Positions 26,029 to 35,424 of a DNA stretch of 64,000 nucleotides are shown here, one piece after another; position 1 is the first letter of the stretch; each line of letters opens with the position of its first letter. The notes below the pieces were generated by a model. That model worked only from the letters and a program-made list of their open reading frames with translations. It did no database searches and was not told the DNA's origin. Source of the DNA: Chromatiaceae bacterium (lineage in GTDB: Bacteria > Pseudomonadota > Gammaproteobacteria > Chromatiales > Chromatiaceae); NCBI GenBank assembly GCA_025458165.1, contig JALOTB010000005.1, positions 1 through 64,000 on the forward strand. The letters are read 5' to 3'. The position numbers were made by a program, and so were the translations under genes.

Positions 26029-26926
26029 GGCGCCCAGGCGCATACTCGGGGTCGGCGTCGCCACCCTCGACATCATCAACGAGGTCGCGGCCTGGCCGGC
26101 GGAAGACGACGAGGTCCGCGCCCTGGCGCAGCGCATCTCCCGCGGCGGGAATGCCGCCAACAGCCTGGTTGTGCTCAGCCAACTCGGTCACGCTTGCGCC
26201 TTTGCCGGGACCCTGGCCAGCGACGCCCAGAGCGGACTGATCCTCGCCGACCTGCATCGGGCGGGCATCGCGACCATCGCGTGCGTGCGCCACCCTGGGG
26301 GAAGTACGCCGACCTCCTACGTGGCGCTGAGCCGCGCCACCGGCAGCCGAACGATCATCCATTATCGAGACCTGCCGGAGCTCAGGGCCGCCGAGCTCGC
26401 GGACATCGATCTCGACCCCTTCGATTGGGTCCACTTCGAGGGGCGCAATCCGGCGGAGACCGCCACCATGATCGCCGCGTGCCGGCGGCAGCGCCCGGGC
26501 TTGCCCATCTCGCTGGAGATCGAGAAGCCGCGACCGGGGGTCGAAGCCCTGATGGACGGCCCCGACGTCTTGATGTTCTCCCGCGCCTATGCCCGGGCCA
26601 ATGGGTTTCGCGATCCCGAGCCCTTTCTCGCCGAGCAGCGGACCAGGACCTCAGCGAGCCGGCTGATCCTGTCCTGGGGTGAGGGTGGCTCCTACGGGCT
26701 CGACGGCGAGGGCGGCCTCCGCCACGCGCCCAGCCAGCCGCCGGCCGCCCTGGTCGACACACTCGGCGCGGGGGATGTGCTCAACGCGGCGGTGATCGAC
26801 GGACTGCTGGCGGAGCTCCCGCTCGCCGAGATCCTGGGGCGGGCCAATCGGTTGGCGGGCTATAAGTGCGGCCGCGCGGGGCTGGCCGGACTGGTCGCAG
26901 AGGCGCGCGGCACCGGCTGGGGCTGA
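26012..26926 (+). CDS. PfkB-family carbohydrate kinase (ketohexokinase-like)
   Basis: The ~304-residue sugar kinase has GVGVATLDIINEV at the N-terminus, the PfkB signature 1 region GGNAANSLVVLSQLG and signature 2 DTLGAGDVLNAAVI with the catalytic aspartate. The only start before the first conserved block is TTG 26012, which overlaps the FGE gene by 17 nt. This implies coupled translation. The substrate cannot be read from the sequence. The overall pattern resembles ketohexokinase-type enzymes. Confidence 0.88.
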   Translation: MPGIAEAPRRILGVGVATLDIINEVAAWPAEDDEVRALAQRISRGGNAANSLVVLSQLGHACAFAGTLASDAQSGLILADLHRAGIATIACVRHPGGSTPTSYVALSRATGSRTIIHYRDLPELRAAELADIDLDPFDWVHFEGRNPAETATMIAACRRQRPGLPISLEIEKPRPGVEALMDGPDVLMFSRAYARANGFRDPEPFLAEQRTRTSASRLILSWGEGGSYGLDGEGGLRHAPSQPPAALVDTLGAGDVLNAAVIDGLLAELPLAEILGRANRLAGYKCGRAGLAGLVAEARGTGWG

Positions 26927-26929
26927 GGT

Positions 26930-26944
26930 TGGCCCAGAGGGCCA
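26930..26944. terminator. Short hairpin between convergent genes
   Basis: TGGCCC and GGGCCA form a 6-bp stem with a 3-nt loop, 3 nt after the kinase stop and before the convergent gene ending at 26967. No T-tract is present. Confidence 0.35.
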
Positions 26945-26966
26945 GGGGCGCGGTGACCGGGCAGCG

Positions 26967-27716
26967 TCAGGGGGCGCAGGGCTCCTCGGGCAGTACGCAG
27001 TCGGGGTCGGTCGCGGCGCAGAAGTCGAAGCAGGTGAACAAGCGACCCTCAAACTCGGCATCGACCCGGATCCGGCCCGGCTCGGTCGCGACCTCGAATC
27101 CCGCCTGCCTGGCCGGATCGAAACGGGCGAGTCGGAGGGTCTCCGGCGGGTAGGCGATGTCAAGCAGGACGCGCATCGGATAGTAGCCGTCGAGGAACTT
27201 GCGCATGTGCGGGCCATTGCGCAGGCGATAGGCCCCGGGGGCGAGCTGGGTCAGCGCTCGACTCTCGCCCGACACGCAGAGCGTCGCCCGCTCGCGCACG
27301 TCCTTGAGCTGCACCGTCGGGCCCTCGACCCACGCCTGGCCGATGTTCTCCGTTCCCAGGACGGTGAGGTCACGGATGCGGTCCGCATGATAGACGACCT
27401 GTGCCGCGGGGACGGCGTCGATGTTCTCGTGGCACTGCTCGAGCCGCACCCAACCGTCGCTGAGCCCGGCGCTGTCGAGCACGATGCGATTGCGATGGGC
27501 ATGGACGCCCGCGGCGCTCCCGGGGGGAAGGAAACGCAGCCCGCCGTCGTTGACGGCGTCGACCAGTGCCTCGAGGTCGGGGATGGCGTCGAAGGGATCG
27601 GCCTCGGGCGTCTCGGCCCCCGCCGGCGCGATCGCGGCGGTGGCCCAGAGCAGCAGGGCCAGCGACCCCCGCCGGCGGTCGAATGGAGGTCGCTCTGCAG
27701 CGCGGCTCTCGGACAT
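26967..27716 (-). CDS. Hypothetical secreted protein
   Basis: The 249-residue protein starts at ATG 27716 and has a signal peptide (SLALLLWATAAIAPAGAE). The mature part contains HAHRNRIVLDS, PGAYRLRNGPHMRKFLDGYY and a Cys-rich end (FTCFDFCAATDPDC). The four closely spaced cysteines suggest disulfides. The family is not recognised. It lies 98 nt downstream of the sugar dehydrogenase on the same strand. Confidence 0.7.
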   Translation of the reverse strand: MSESRAAERPPFDRRRGSLALLLWATAAIAPAGAETPEADPFDAIPDLEALVDAVNDGGLRFLPPGSAAGVHAHRNRIVLDSAGLSDGWVRLEQCHENIDAVPAAQVVYHADRIRDLTVLGTENIGQAWVEGPTVQLKDVRERATLCVSGESRALTQLAPGAYRLRNGPHMRKFLDGYYPMRVLLDIAYPPETLRLARFDPARQAGFEVATEPGRIRVDAEFEGRLFTCFDFCAATDPDCVLPEEPCAP

Positions 27717-27814
27717 GGTGGTCACCCCTGCGTTGGTTTGACTATGGGCGCCGCGCCATCGATCGGCGGGACCACCCCGGCCTGGTCGCACGCCAAGGCG
27801 CGCTTGGCTCGCGC

Positions 27815-28981
27815 TCAGGGCGCTGTGGGCAGGATCCGCAGCAGCGCCCCATCGGGCTCGTCGGTCAGCAGATAGAGATAACCGTCGGGGCCCTGGCGGA
27901 CGTCGCGCACGCGTTGGCCGATGCTGAGCTTCTCCTCGCCGACGACGCTCGTGCCGTCGAGCACCAGACGGCGGACCTGCTGGAACTTGAGCGCCCCGCT
28001 GAACAGGTTGCCCGTCCACTGCGGGTAGACCTCGCCGGTGTAGAGGGCGAGCCCGCTCGGGGCCTTGGACGGGGTCCAGACCAGGACCGGCTCGGTGATG
28101 CCGGGCCGGCTGGTCTCGTCGGAGATCTTTGGCCCCCAGTACTCCATGCTGTAGGTCACCTCGGGCCAGCCATAGTTGCCCCCGCCCTCGATGATGTTGA
28201 GCTCGTCGCCGCCGCGTGAGCCGTGCTCGGTGGCCCAGATGCGCCCGGTCGCGGGGTCGCTGGTCATACCCTGGATGTTGCGGTGACCGATGCTCCAGAG
28301 CTCGGGCCGCGCGCCTTCGCGGCCCGCGAAGGGGTTGTCGGGGTGGGCGCTGCCGTCGTCCCTGAGCCGAACCACGGACCCGAAGTGGGTCCCGGGATTC
28401 TGCGCCTGCTTGCGGATCACGTCCCCGGCGAAGCTAATCGGCGGGTTGCCGCCGTCGCCGATGCTCATCAGCAGGCTCTTGTCCGGCAGCCAGACCAGCC
28501 GTGACCCGAAGTGCTGCCCGCCCGACTTGGCGTCGGCGCTCTGGAAGATGATCTCGGTGCCGACCAGGGCCTGGCCTTCGAGCCGGCCGCGGGCGAGGGC
28601 GGTGCGGTTGGCCTCCTTACTGCCGGTGGCCAGGGTCAGATAGACGAAGCGGTTCTCGGCGAAGTCCGGGTGGAGGGCGACGTCGAGCAGCCCGCCCTGC
28701 CCCTCCGCCAGGATCGCGGGCAGCCCAGCGATGGGTGTCGGGTCGAGCCGGCCGTCGCGGATCAGACGCAGGCGTCCGGGGCGCTCGGTGACCAGGACCG
28801 AGCCGTCCGGCAGCCAGGCGATCCCCCAGGGATGCGCCAGGCCGCTGACCACCACCTCGGTGCGCCAACCTATGGCCTCGGGCACGTCGCCGCTGATTGG
28901 GGCCGGTCCGGGGCGGGCCTCGCAACCCACAGCAATCGAGCCGAGCAGGGCCGTCGCGATCAGAGGGATTGGTCGCTTCAT
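27815..28981 (-). CDS. PQQ-type soluble sugar dehydrogenase lipoprotein (YliI/Asd family)
   Basis: The 388-residue protein has a lipobox (LLGSIAVGC) and a six-bladed GSDH-like propeller: LAHPWGIAWLPDGSVLVTER, GLLDVALHPDF, QHFGSRLVWLPD, IGHRNIQGM, ATEHGSRGGDELN, GNYGWPEVTY and the C-terminal IGQRVRDVRQGPDGYLY. The conserved His, Arg and Asp residues are those used by aldose sugar dehydrogenases to hold PQQ. It would oxidise sugars in the periplasm. No PQQ biosynthesis genes are in the window. Confidence 0.9.
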   Translation of the reverse strand: MKRPIPLIATALLGSIAVGCEARPGPAPISGDVPEAIGWRTEVVVSGLAHPWGIAWLPDGSVLVTERPGRLRLIRDGRLDPTPIAGLPAILAEGQGGLLDVALHPDFAENRFVYLTLATGSKEANRTALARGRLEGQALVGTEIIFQSADAKSGGQHFGSRLVWLPDKSLLMSIGDGGNPPISFAGDVIRKQAQNPGTHFGSVVRLRDDGSAHPDNPFAGREGARPELWSIGHRNIQGMTSDPATGRIWATEHGSRGGDELNIIEGGGNYGWPEVTYSMEYWGPKISDETSRPGITEPVLVWTPSKAPSGLALYTGEVYPQWTGNLFSGALKFQQVRRLVLDGTSVVGEEKLSIGQRVRDVRQGPDGYLYLLTDEPDGALLRILPTAP

Positions 28982-29099
28982 CTCGGGCCTCCTGATTGGG
29001 CAGTCAAACTTGGGCCGTCGCCGCGCACGCCAGGGCCAGCAAACCTGACGTCCCCCCGCCTTGCGGAGTATAAGATGGTGTCGCCGACCGCCGAGTGCC

Positions 29100-30857
29100 A
29101 TGCCCCGCCGCCGTCTCGCCTCGCCGTTGCCGTACATCCAGGAGCTGCTGGAGCGTCTGCGGCTGCGCATCTCGCGCCCCGACGCGCTGATCGAGCTCGC
29201 CCTACTGGGCTTGATCGCCGGCCTGCTGGCGGGGCTCACGATCATCGCGCTGCGCCTGCTGGTAGCCTGGGGCCAGGTCAATCTGCTGCCGATGGCGGCG
29301 CCCGAGCAGTTCGAGACCCTGTCGCCGCTTTGGCGGGCCGGGGCTCCCGTGGTCGGCGGCGTGCTGATCGGCGTCCTGTTTTGGTTCACCGCCCCATCGA
29401 GTCACAACGTCGGGGTCGGTCATGTCCTGGAGCGCCTCGCCTACCACCAGGGCCGGCTGCCCTGGGCGAACGCCGCGGTCCAGTTCGTCGGCGGCGCGAT
29501 TAGCATGATCGCCGGTCACTCGGTGGGGCGCGAAGGACCGAGCGCTCATCTGGGTGCGGCAAGCAGCAACCTGCCGGCACAGGCGCTGCGGCTGCCCTAC
29601 AACAGCCTGCGCGTGCTCGCGGCCTGCGGCACCGCGGCCGGCATCGCGGCCTCATTCAACACCCCCTTGGCGGGGGCAGCGTTCGCGATGGAGGTGCTGC
29701 TGATCGAGTACACCGTGGCCGGCTTCGCCCCGGTCCTGCTCGCCACGGTGAGCGCGACCACCCTCACCCGGCTGATGCTCGGGAGCGACTTCGCCCACAC
29801 CATGCCGCACCTCGATCCTGGTCCCCCCGGCGAGCTGCCCTACGTGCTCCTCGTCGGCGTGCTGATCGGCCTGCTCGCCGCCGGGTTCAACCGGCTCTTC
29901 GCCTGGGTATCGGCGCGCGCGCAGCGATTCGCGGCTTGGCTGCGGCCGGTGCTCGGCGGGGTCCTGGTCGGGCTCTGCGGGCTGCTGGCGCCGAAGGTCC
30001 TGGGCATGGGCGACGACAGCGTCCACGCGATCCTGCTTGGCGAGCTCGGGATCGGGCTGCTCGCACTGCTCCTGATCGTCAAGTTCGCGGCCAGCGCCGG
30101 AGGCATCGCACTCGGGCTTCCCGGCGGACTGATTGGCCCCACAATTTTCATTGGGGCCACGGCGGGGGGGCTCCTGGGCGGGATCGGGGTGCTGCTCGGG
30201 ATCACCGACCCGCAGAGCCTCGGCATGTACGCGATGATTGGTATGGGGGCGATGATGGCCGGCACACTCCAGGCCCCCCTCGCCGCATTGATCGCGATCC
30301 TGGAGCTCACCGGCGAGCCGCACTTCATCTTCCCGGGGATGCTCGCAGTGGTTGCCGCCACGGTCACCGCCGGGCGCGTCGGGCGGCCCGAGTCGATCTT
30401 TCAGACCCTGCTGCGGGCCCGCGGCCTCGACTACCGAAGCGATCCGGTCTCACAGTCGCTGCGGCGGGTCGGCGTGGCCTCGGTGATGGACCGCCGTGTC
30501 CGCACCCTGCCCGGCCGGGTCAGCGCCGAGGAGGCCGACCAGGTGATCGCTACTGAGCCCATGTGGCTCCTGGTGCGCGATCCGGGCCGACCCGAGGTGC
30601 TGCTCGCGGCGGTGGACCTGGTCCGCGCGCGCAAGGAGACCGCGGGCCTTGCCGAGCTCGATCTCCATGAGATCCCCGGCACCCGGCTGCAGACCACCCC
30701 CGTCGACATGCAGGCGACGCTCAAGGAGGCCGAGGAGACCATCGCCGACAGCGGGGCCGAGGCGCTCTACGTGGTGAGCCGCAGCGTGCCTGGCCTGACC
30801 CGCGTCTACGGCGTCCTCACGCCGGAGGACATCCGCCGCGCCTACCGTCCTGGCTGA
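29100..30857 (+). CDS. ClC-type chloride channel/antiporter with C-terminal CBS region
   Basis: The 585-residue membrane protein has a ClC core of roughly 10-12 helices. The signature GREGPSAHLGA and the second filter region LGLPGGLIGPTIFIGA are present. The C-terminal ~140 residues form a cytosolic CBS-type pair (SVMDRRVRTLPGRVSAEEAD; VYGVLTPEDIRR). It would move chloride, or exchange it for protons. Start ATG 29100 was chosen over 29061, whose extra residues do not resemble protein. It converges with the FAD oxidoreductase, 13 nt apart. Confidence 0.92.
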   Translation: MPRRRLASPLPYIQELLERLRLRISRPDALIELALLGLIAGLLAGLTIIALRLLVAWGQVNLLPMAAPEQFETLSPLWRAGAPVVGGVLIGVLFWFTAPSSHNVGVGHVLERLAYHQGRLPWANAAVQFVGGAISMIAGHSVGREGPSAHLGAASSNLPAQALRLPYNSLRVLAACGTAAGIAASFNTPLAGAAFAMEVLLIEYTVAGFAPVLLATVSATTLTRLMLGSDFAHTMPHLDPGPPGELPYVLLVGVLIGLLAAGFNRLFAWVSARAQRFAAWLRPVLGGVLVGLCGLLAPKVLGMGDDSVHAILLGELGIGLLALLLIVKFAASAGGIALGLPGGLIGPTIFIGATAGGLLGGIGVLLGITDPQSLGMYAMIGMGAMMAGTLQAPLAALIAILELTGEPHFIFPGMLAVVAATVTAGRVGRPESIFQTLLRARGLDYRSDPVSQSLRRVGVASVMDRRVRTLPGRVSAEEADQVIATEPMWLLVRDPGRPEVLLAAVDLVRARKETAGLAELDLHEIPGTRLQTTPVDMQATLKEAEETIADSGAEALYVVSRSVPGLTRVYGVLTPEDIRRAYRPG

Positions 30858-30870
30858 CCGGCGATGCGCG

Positions 30871-32220
30871 CTACATCCGCTCCACACACTTGGCGTAGAG
30901 GTCGCGCAGGCGACCCTGGGGGTCGTACTTGGCCTTCAGGCGGTCGTAGACGGGTTTGCCGTAGATGGTCCAGAACTCCTCGCGGCCGTAGTAGGAGTCC
31001 GAGTAGAGCGACTTGATCCCACCCATCTCGGCGACCTTGCGCTCCACCAGCCGGTTGAAGTGGCCCTTGGGGTGCGGCGAGGAGGTGACGATGCGGTCCC
31101 AGAACCCGAAGTTGATGTAGAGCACCCCTGGCTCCAGGGGATAGAGCGGGAAACGGGCCTCGGGGCTGGGACTGCGCACCGGGCAGATCCAGATCGGGCG
31201 GATGCCGATCTCGCGGAACAGGAAGGCGAGAAATTCGGGCGCGCGCTCGATGGGGATGTCCACGTCCTGGATCACGCTCTCGCCATGCCGGCCGGTGAGA
31301 CGCTCCACCCGCTCGCTCAAGCGCCAGCGGCTCGCCCGGCGCATGATCCGCGTATAGGTCGGCGAATTGAGCCGCGAGCGCCCGAGCAGACGCCGCACCA
31401 GGGGGTTCTGGGCATAGAGGTTCTTTGAGCACCAGAACCAGTCGGTGTCCCAGCGCCAGATGTAGTCGCAGACGCCGAGATAGTCCGTCTCTTTCTCGGG
31501 GATCGAGCGATAGTAGATGTGCTGGTAGCCGTAATCGCTCACCCAAGGCGCCTCATCGACGAAGGCCCCTTGGGTGAGATAGAGCCGGTCGGGCGCAAAC
31601 GCGGTGCCGTCGAGGAAGTCGATCCCGGTCTCGGCGGCCACGGCCAGGGCACGAAAGAAGGTCTCCGCATCGCCGTAGCCGCGGTGGCTGAGTCGCACGT
31701 AGGGCCGCACCGGCACCGCGCGGACCTTGAGGCGCAGGGCATAGCCCAGGGTCCCGTAGGAGTTCGGCAGGCCAAAGAACAGGTCGCTCGCGTCGTTGTC
31801 GGGGCGGCAGGTGAGCACCCGCCCGTCGCCGACGAGCACATCCATCTCCAGGATGCTCTCGTGCATCAGCCCGTAGCGGAAGGAGGACGACTCGATCGCC
31901 ACCCCGGCGGCCGCCCCGCCGACGGTGATGGATCGGAGCTCCGGCACGACCGCTGGCATCACCCCCTGGGCGAGCGCCGCGTCGACCACGGTGGAGTACG
32001 GCGCCATTCCCTCAACCTCGATCCAGCCCTCGGCGGCGTCAATCGCCAGCACTTGGTCGAAGTCACGCACATCGAGGAGCCGTTTGCCCGCGGCCGGCCG
32101 ATCGCGGAACAGGTTCGAGGTCGACTTGCCGAGCCCCACCGGTCCCGCGGCCTCGGCGAGCTGCGCCGCCAGGCGCTGTTTCTTCGCTTCGTAGCCCTGG
32201 CGCCGTCCGTCCCCGCTCAT
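30871..32220 (-). CDS. FAD-binding oxidoreductase (DHCR24/DWARF1-like) paired with a CFA-type methyltransferase
   Basis: The 449-residue protein has an N-terminal PCMH/FAD_binding_4 domain (WIEVEGMAPYSTVVDAAL, RSITVGGAAAG, RYGLMHESILEMDVLVGDG) and a C-terminal half with many aromatic residues (DTDWFWCSKNLYAQNP; WDRIVTSSPHPKGHFNRLV). It overlaps the methyltransferase stop by 4 nt (ATGA). FAD proteins of this type next to CFA-synthase homologues act on methylated fatty acids, as the reductase in 10-methyl-fatty-acid synthesis or as the desaturase (UfaD) in furan fatty acid synthesis. Either role is an inference from pairing. Confidence 0.85.
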   Translation of the reverse strand: MSGDGRRQGYEAKKQRLAAQLAEAAGPVGLGKSTSNLFRDRPAAGKRLLDVRDFDQVLAIDAAEGWIEVEGMAPYSTVVDAALAQGVMPAVVPELRSITVGGAAAGVAIESSSFRYGLMHESILEMDVLVGDGRVLTCRPDNDASDLFFGLPNSYGTLGYALRLKVRAVPVRPYVRLSHRGYGDAETFFRALAVAAETGIDFLDGTAFAPDRLYLTQGAFVDEAPWVSDYGYQHIYYRSIPEKETDYLGVCDYIWRWDTDWFWCSKNLYAQNPLVRRLLGRSRLNSPTYTRIMRRASRWRLSERVERLTGRHGESVIQDVDIPIERAPEFLAFLFREIGIRPIWICPVRSPSPEARFPLYPLEPGVLYINFGFWDRIVTSSPHPKGHFNRLVERKVAEMGGIKSLYSDSYYGREEFWTIYGKPVYDRLKAKYDPQGRLRDLYAKCVERM

Positions 32221-33467
32221 GGCCCTCGCTCGCCCTCGATCCAGGTGGGGCGCTCGGTGTAGAGATGCGCCCGGCTCAAGGGGTAAGCGTCACCCGCGTT
32301 GCCCTTGCTGAAGGTGATCTGGAACAGATGCGTATAGCCCCTGGGCGAGCGGAACATCTCGGCGCAGCCCAAGAGGTAGACACGCCACTTGCGCCGGAAG
32401 CGCTCGTCGAAGCGTTTCGGATCAAGGGCCTGGATCTCCTCCCAGTGGCGGTCGAAGCGCTCGGCCCAGGCGTCGAGCGTCAGGGCGTAGTGCCGGCGCA
32501 GGTTCTCGACATCGAGGACCTCCAGCCCGTGGCGCTCCATCGACTCCAGGGTCTCGCTCAGGCTCGGGATCCAGCCGCCGGGGAAGATGTGCTCGCGGAT
32601 GAAATACTCGGTCTCGAAGCGTCCGACGTGGCCGATGAAATGCAGCACGCCGAGCCCGCCCGGCCTCACGCAGGCGGCCAGCGCGCGCACCGTGTCGTCG
32701 AGCTGGTCGCGCCCGGCGTGCTCCAGGACGCCGATGTGGGCGACCTTGTCGTACGCCTCGTCGACCTCGCGGAAGTCCCGCTCCAGGACACGGAGTCTGT
32801 CCCCCAAGCCCTGGCGATCGATCGCCTCGCGCAGCGCGATTGCCTGCTCGGTGGTCGCGTTGTAGCCAGTCGCGGTCACACCGTAGTGGCGCACGGCGTG
32901 GAATAGGAGCCCGCCCCAGCCGCAGCCGACGTCGGCGACACGCTCACCGGGCCGGAGCAGGAGCTTGCGGCAGACGTGATCGATCTTGTTGCACTGCGCC
33001 TCTTCGAGGTCGCGCGTGCCCTCCTTCCAGTAGGCGCAGGTGTACATCATCGCCGGCTGGTCGAGCCAATAGCGGAAGAATTCGGTGCCCAGGCCGTAGT
33101 GGAAGCGCGCGTTGGACTTGGCCTGGGCCAGGGAGCGGTTGCTGTAGCGCCGCTCGTGCCAGCGGTTGCGCAGCGACACCAGCGGATTAGGCAGCGCGAA
33201 GCGGCTCTCGAGGCCGGCGCGGAGCAGTGCCCGCAGGTCACCCTCAATGTCGATGGACCCGTCGAAGTAGGACTCCAAGAGCCCGATGTGCCCGAAGGCG
33301 AGGGTCCGCCACTCGGCCCCCGGGGTACGGAAGCGCACCGTGCCTTGCGGGTCGCCGCCGCCCCAGTCGAGCCGGGAGCCGTCGAAGAACTGGAACCGCA
33401 GTCGACTCCCCTCCGGGAGCCCGCAGGTACGCAGGGCTCGTTGCAGCAAGATGCTCGCCGCGCTCAT
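32217..33467 (-). CDS. SAM-dependent cyclopropane-fatty-acid-synthase-like methyltransferase
   Basis: The 416-residue protein has the CFA synthase layout: an N-terminal lipid-binding region, NARFHYGLGTEFFRYWLD, MYTCAYWKEGTRDLEEAQ, the SAM loop VADVGCGWGGLLFHAV, VLERDFREV, GVLEHAGRDQ and EYFIREHIFPGGWIPSL. It methylates double bonds in membrane phospholipid acyl chains. The overlap with the FAD oxidoreductase suggests a modified product (10-methyl or furan type) rather than a plain cyclopropane. It lies 10 nt after the cold-shock/DUF1294 gene. Confidence 0.92.
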   Translation of the reverse strand: MSAASILLQRALRTCGLPEGSRLRFQFFDGSRLDWGGGDPQGTVRFRTPGAEWRTLAFGHIGLLESYFDGSIDIEGDLRALLRAGLESRFALPNPLVSLRNRWHERRYSNRSLAQAKSNARFHYGLGTEFFRYWLDQPAMMYTCAYWKEGTRDLEEAQCNKIDHVCRKLLLRPGERVADVGCGWGGLLFHAVRHYGVTATGYNATTEQAIALREAIDRQGLGDRLRVLERDFREVDEAYDKVAHIGVLEHAGRDQLDDTVRALAACVRPGGLGVLHFIGHVGRFETEYFIREHIFPGGWIPSLSETLESMERHGLEVLDVENLRRHYALTLDAWAERFDRHWEEIQALDPKRFDERFRRKWRVYLLGCAEMFRSPRGYTHLFQITFSKGNAGDAYPLSRAHLYTERPTWIEGERGP

Positions 33468-33477
33468 CCCCTCACCC

Positions 33478-34077
33478 CTAGGTCAGTGCCTCCCTACCCA
33501 CGGGAGTCAGCAGCCACAGAAAGATTCCCAGATTGGCGACGACGGTCGCCCAGAAGACGACCTGAAAGGACCCCTTTCGGGTCTTGTGGCGAAGCCGTCG
33601 CTGGGCGAGTAGCGCCCCCGGCCAACCCCCGGCCAGCGACAAGAGATGCAAGGTGCTCTCCTTGGTCCGCCAGGCACCGGTCCTGGCGGCCGACTTGTCG
33701 AGCGCATAGGCAAAGAAGGTGAGCGCGCTCAGGACCAGATAGCCCCCGAGGACCATTGGCGCAACCAGCCCGGCCGCGGCGAGTACCGCGACGAGCCCGA
33801 GAAAGACTGCGGCGCCCGTGAGGGTGGGCGTCAACCGCCACCGAAAGGCCGCGGTGGGCGGTCGATCGCCCGCCAAGGTGGCCTCGACGGCTCGCGGCCG
33901 TCCCTGATCATCCGAGGACAGCGTGTACGTCACGACCTGGTTGAGCTGCGGACGCCGGTCGCGATTCGCAAATGCGCTGATGTGCACGAAGACCCGACCA
34001 CCCCCACCGATCGGCGTGATGAAACCGAAGCCCCGCTCGTCGTTCCAGGAGGTCAGTGTCCCCTTGGTGCGCATCAT
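33478..34077 (-). CDS. Cold-shock domain fused to DUF1294 membrane domain
   Basis: The 199-residue protein has an N-terminal cold-shock domain (GTLTSWNDERGFGFITP, RVFVHISAF) and then about four helices of a DUF1294 domain (YALDKSAARTGAWRTKESTLH, LSLAGGWPGALLAQRRLRHK). This fusion is common in proteobacteria and its function is unknown. It overlaps the MFS gene by 4 nt and precedes the methyltransferase by 10 nt, so all four genes should form one operon. Confidence 0.92.
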   Translation of the reverse strand: MMRTKGTLTSWNDERGFGFITPIGGGGRVFVHISAFANRDRRPQLNQVVTYTLSSDDQGRPRAVEATLAGDRPPTAAFRWRLTPTLTGAAVFLGLVAVLAAAGLVAPMVLGGYLVLSALTFFAYALDKSAARTGAWRTKESTLHLLSLAGGWPGALLAQRRLRHKTRKGSFQVVFWATVVANLGIFLWLLTPVGREALT

Positions 34078-35378
34078 GCCTCCCTTGGTTCAGTTTCGAC
34101 ATCGGACGACTCGCCTCGGGCGACGACCGCCGCCCTCCCCCGCTCGACGTCGACCCGCCAGAGGAGCGCGGCCCCGATGGCGAATAGGAGCAGGATGGGC
34201 AGCAATGAGTGGCGCGGATCACCCGTGAGCACGGCCGCCCCGCCAACCAGTGCCGGTCCGAGCACGGCGGCGAATTTCCCCACCATGTTGAACAATCCGA
34301 AGAACTTGGCGCTCTCGTCGGCCGGGATCAGCGCGGCAAACAGCGCCCGACTCATCGACTGGATGCCCCCCTGTACCAGGCCGATGGCGATCGCCAGGGC
34401 GTAAAACTCCGCGACTCGACTCATCTGACTCGCCCCGAGGATCACCAGCATGTACATCGCGATCGCGATCAGGATCGCGCGCTTGGCCCCCCAACGGGTA
34501 CCCAGGTGTCCGAAGACCAAGGCGGCCGGGAAGCCGACGAGCTGGGTGATCAGCAAGGCGACCATCAGGCTGTTCGCCGGAAAGCCGAGCGACAGGCCGT
34601 AGTCCACCGCCATGCGGATGATGGTGTCGACCCCGTCGATGTAGAACCAGTAGGCGAGAAGGAAGAGAAAGGTCATCGGCAGGCGGCGCATTTCGCCCAG
34701 GGTCCCGGACAGCTCGGCGAGTGCCCCGCGGATCGCCGTCGCCAGCGGCAGGGCGCGCCGCCCGACCTCGGGCACCCAGAGCGCGACGGGGATGCTGAAC
34801 AACGCCCACCAAATCGCAACGCCCAGGAAGGCCGCCTGCACGGCCTCCCCCGGACCGTCGAAGCCAAACCAGTCGGGCCGCAGGGTCATGACCACATTCA
34901 AAGCAAACAGCAGCCCACCGCCGAGATAGCCCAGGGCATAGCCGAGCGCCGAGACGCGCTCGTAGTCGGCCGGCCGGGCCACGTCGACGATCATGGCGTC
35001 GTAGAAGATGTTGCTGCCGGAGAACCCGATCAGGCCGAGGACGTAGATGGCGAGCGCCATCCCCCAGAGCCCCTGGGCGAGCCAGAAGAGCGCCGCGCTG
35101 GCGAGCACGCCGAGGACGGTGAAGACGATCAGGAACCGCTTCTTCGCCCCCAACTGATCGGCAATCGCACCGAGCAGCGGGGAGAGCACCAGGATCAGCA
35201 GGCTCGCGATCGAATTGGCCAGGCCGAGCCAAAAGGTGCTGTCGGCCGCGCCGAGCCCGCTCGCCCAAAACTCCTTGAAGAAGACCGGAAAGAACCCGGC
35301 CATCACGACGGTCGCGAAGGACGAGTTGGCCCAGTCGTAGAAGGCCCAGGAGAGGGTCCGCCGGCGCTCTTCGGTCAC
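34074..35378 (-). CDS. MFS transporter, UMF1/Atg22-like family
   Basis: From GTG 35378 the protein is 434 residues with about 12 helices. It starts with the UMF1 hallmark LSWAFYDWANSSFATVVMAG, followed by LSPLLGAIADQLGAKKRFL and SNIFYDAMIVDVA. The second half has GVDTIIRMAVDYG and VQGGIQSMSRALFAALIP. The substrate is unknown. A frame extension to 35507 lacks family similarity. It is the first gene of the MFS-CSD/DUF1294-CFA-FAD operon. Confidence 0.9.
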   Translation of the reverse strand: MTEERRRTLSWAFYDWANSSFATVVMAGFFPVFFKEFWASGLGAADSTFWLGLANSIASLLILVLSPLLGAIADQLGAKKRFLIVFTVLGVLASAALFWLAQGLWGMALAIYVLGLIGFSGSNIFYDAMIVDVARPADYERVSALGYALGYLGGGLLFALNVVMTLRPDWFGFDGPGEAVQAAFLGVAIWWALFSIPVALWVPEVGRRALPLATAIRGALAELSGTLGEMRRLPMTFLFLLAYWFYIDGVDTIIRMAVDYGLSLGFPANSLMVALLITQLVGFPAALVFGHLGTRWGAKRAILIAIAMYMLVILGASQMSRVAEFYALAIAIGLVQGGIQSMSRALFAALIPADESAKFFGLFNMVGKFAAVLGPALVGGAAVLTGDPRHSLLPILLLFAIGAALLWRVDVERGRAAVVARGESSDVETEPREA

Positions 35379-35424
35379 CCGGTCGAGCCCCGATGACGGA
35401 CCACAGGAGCGTCGTGAGTCGACG

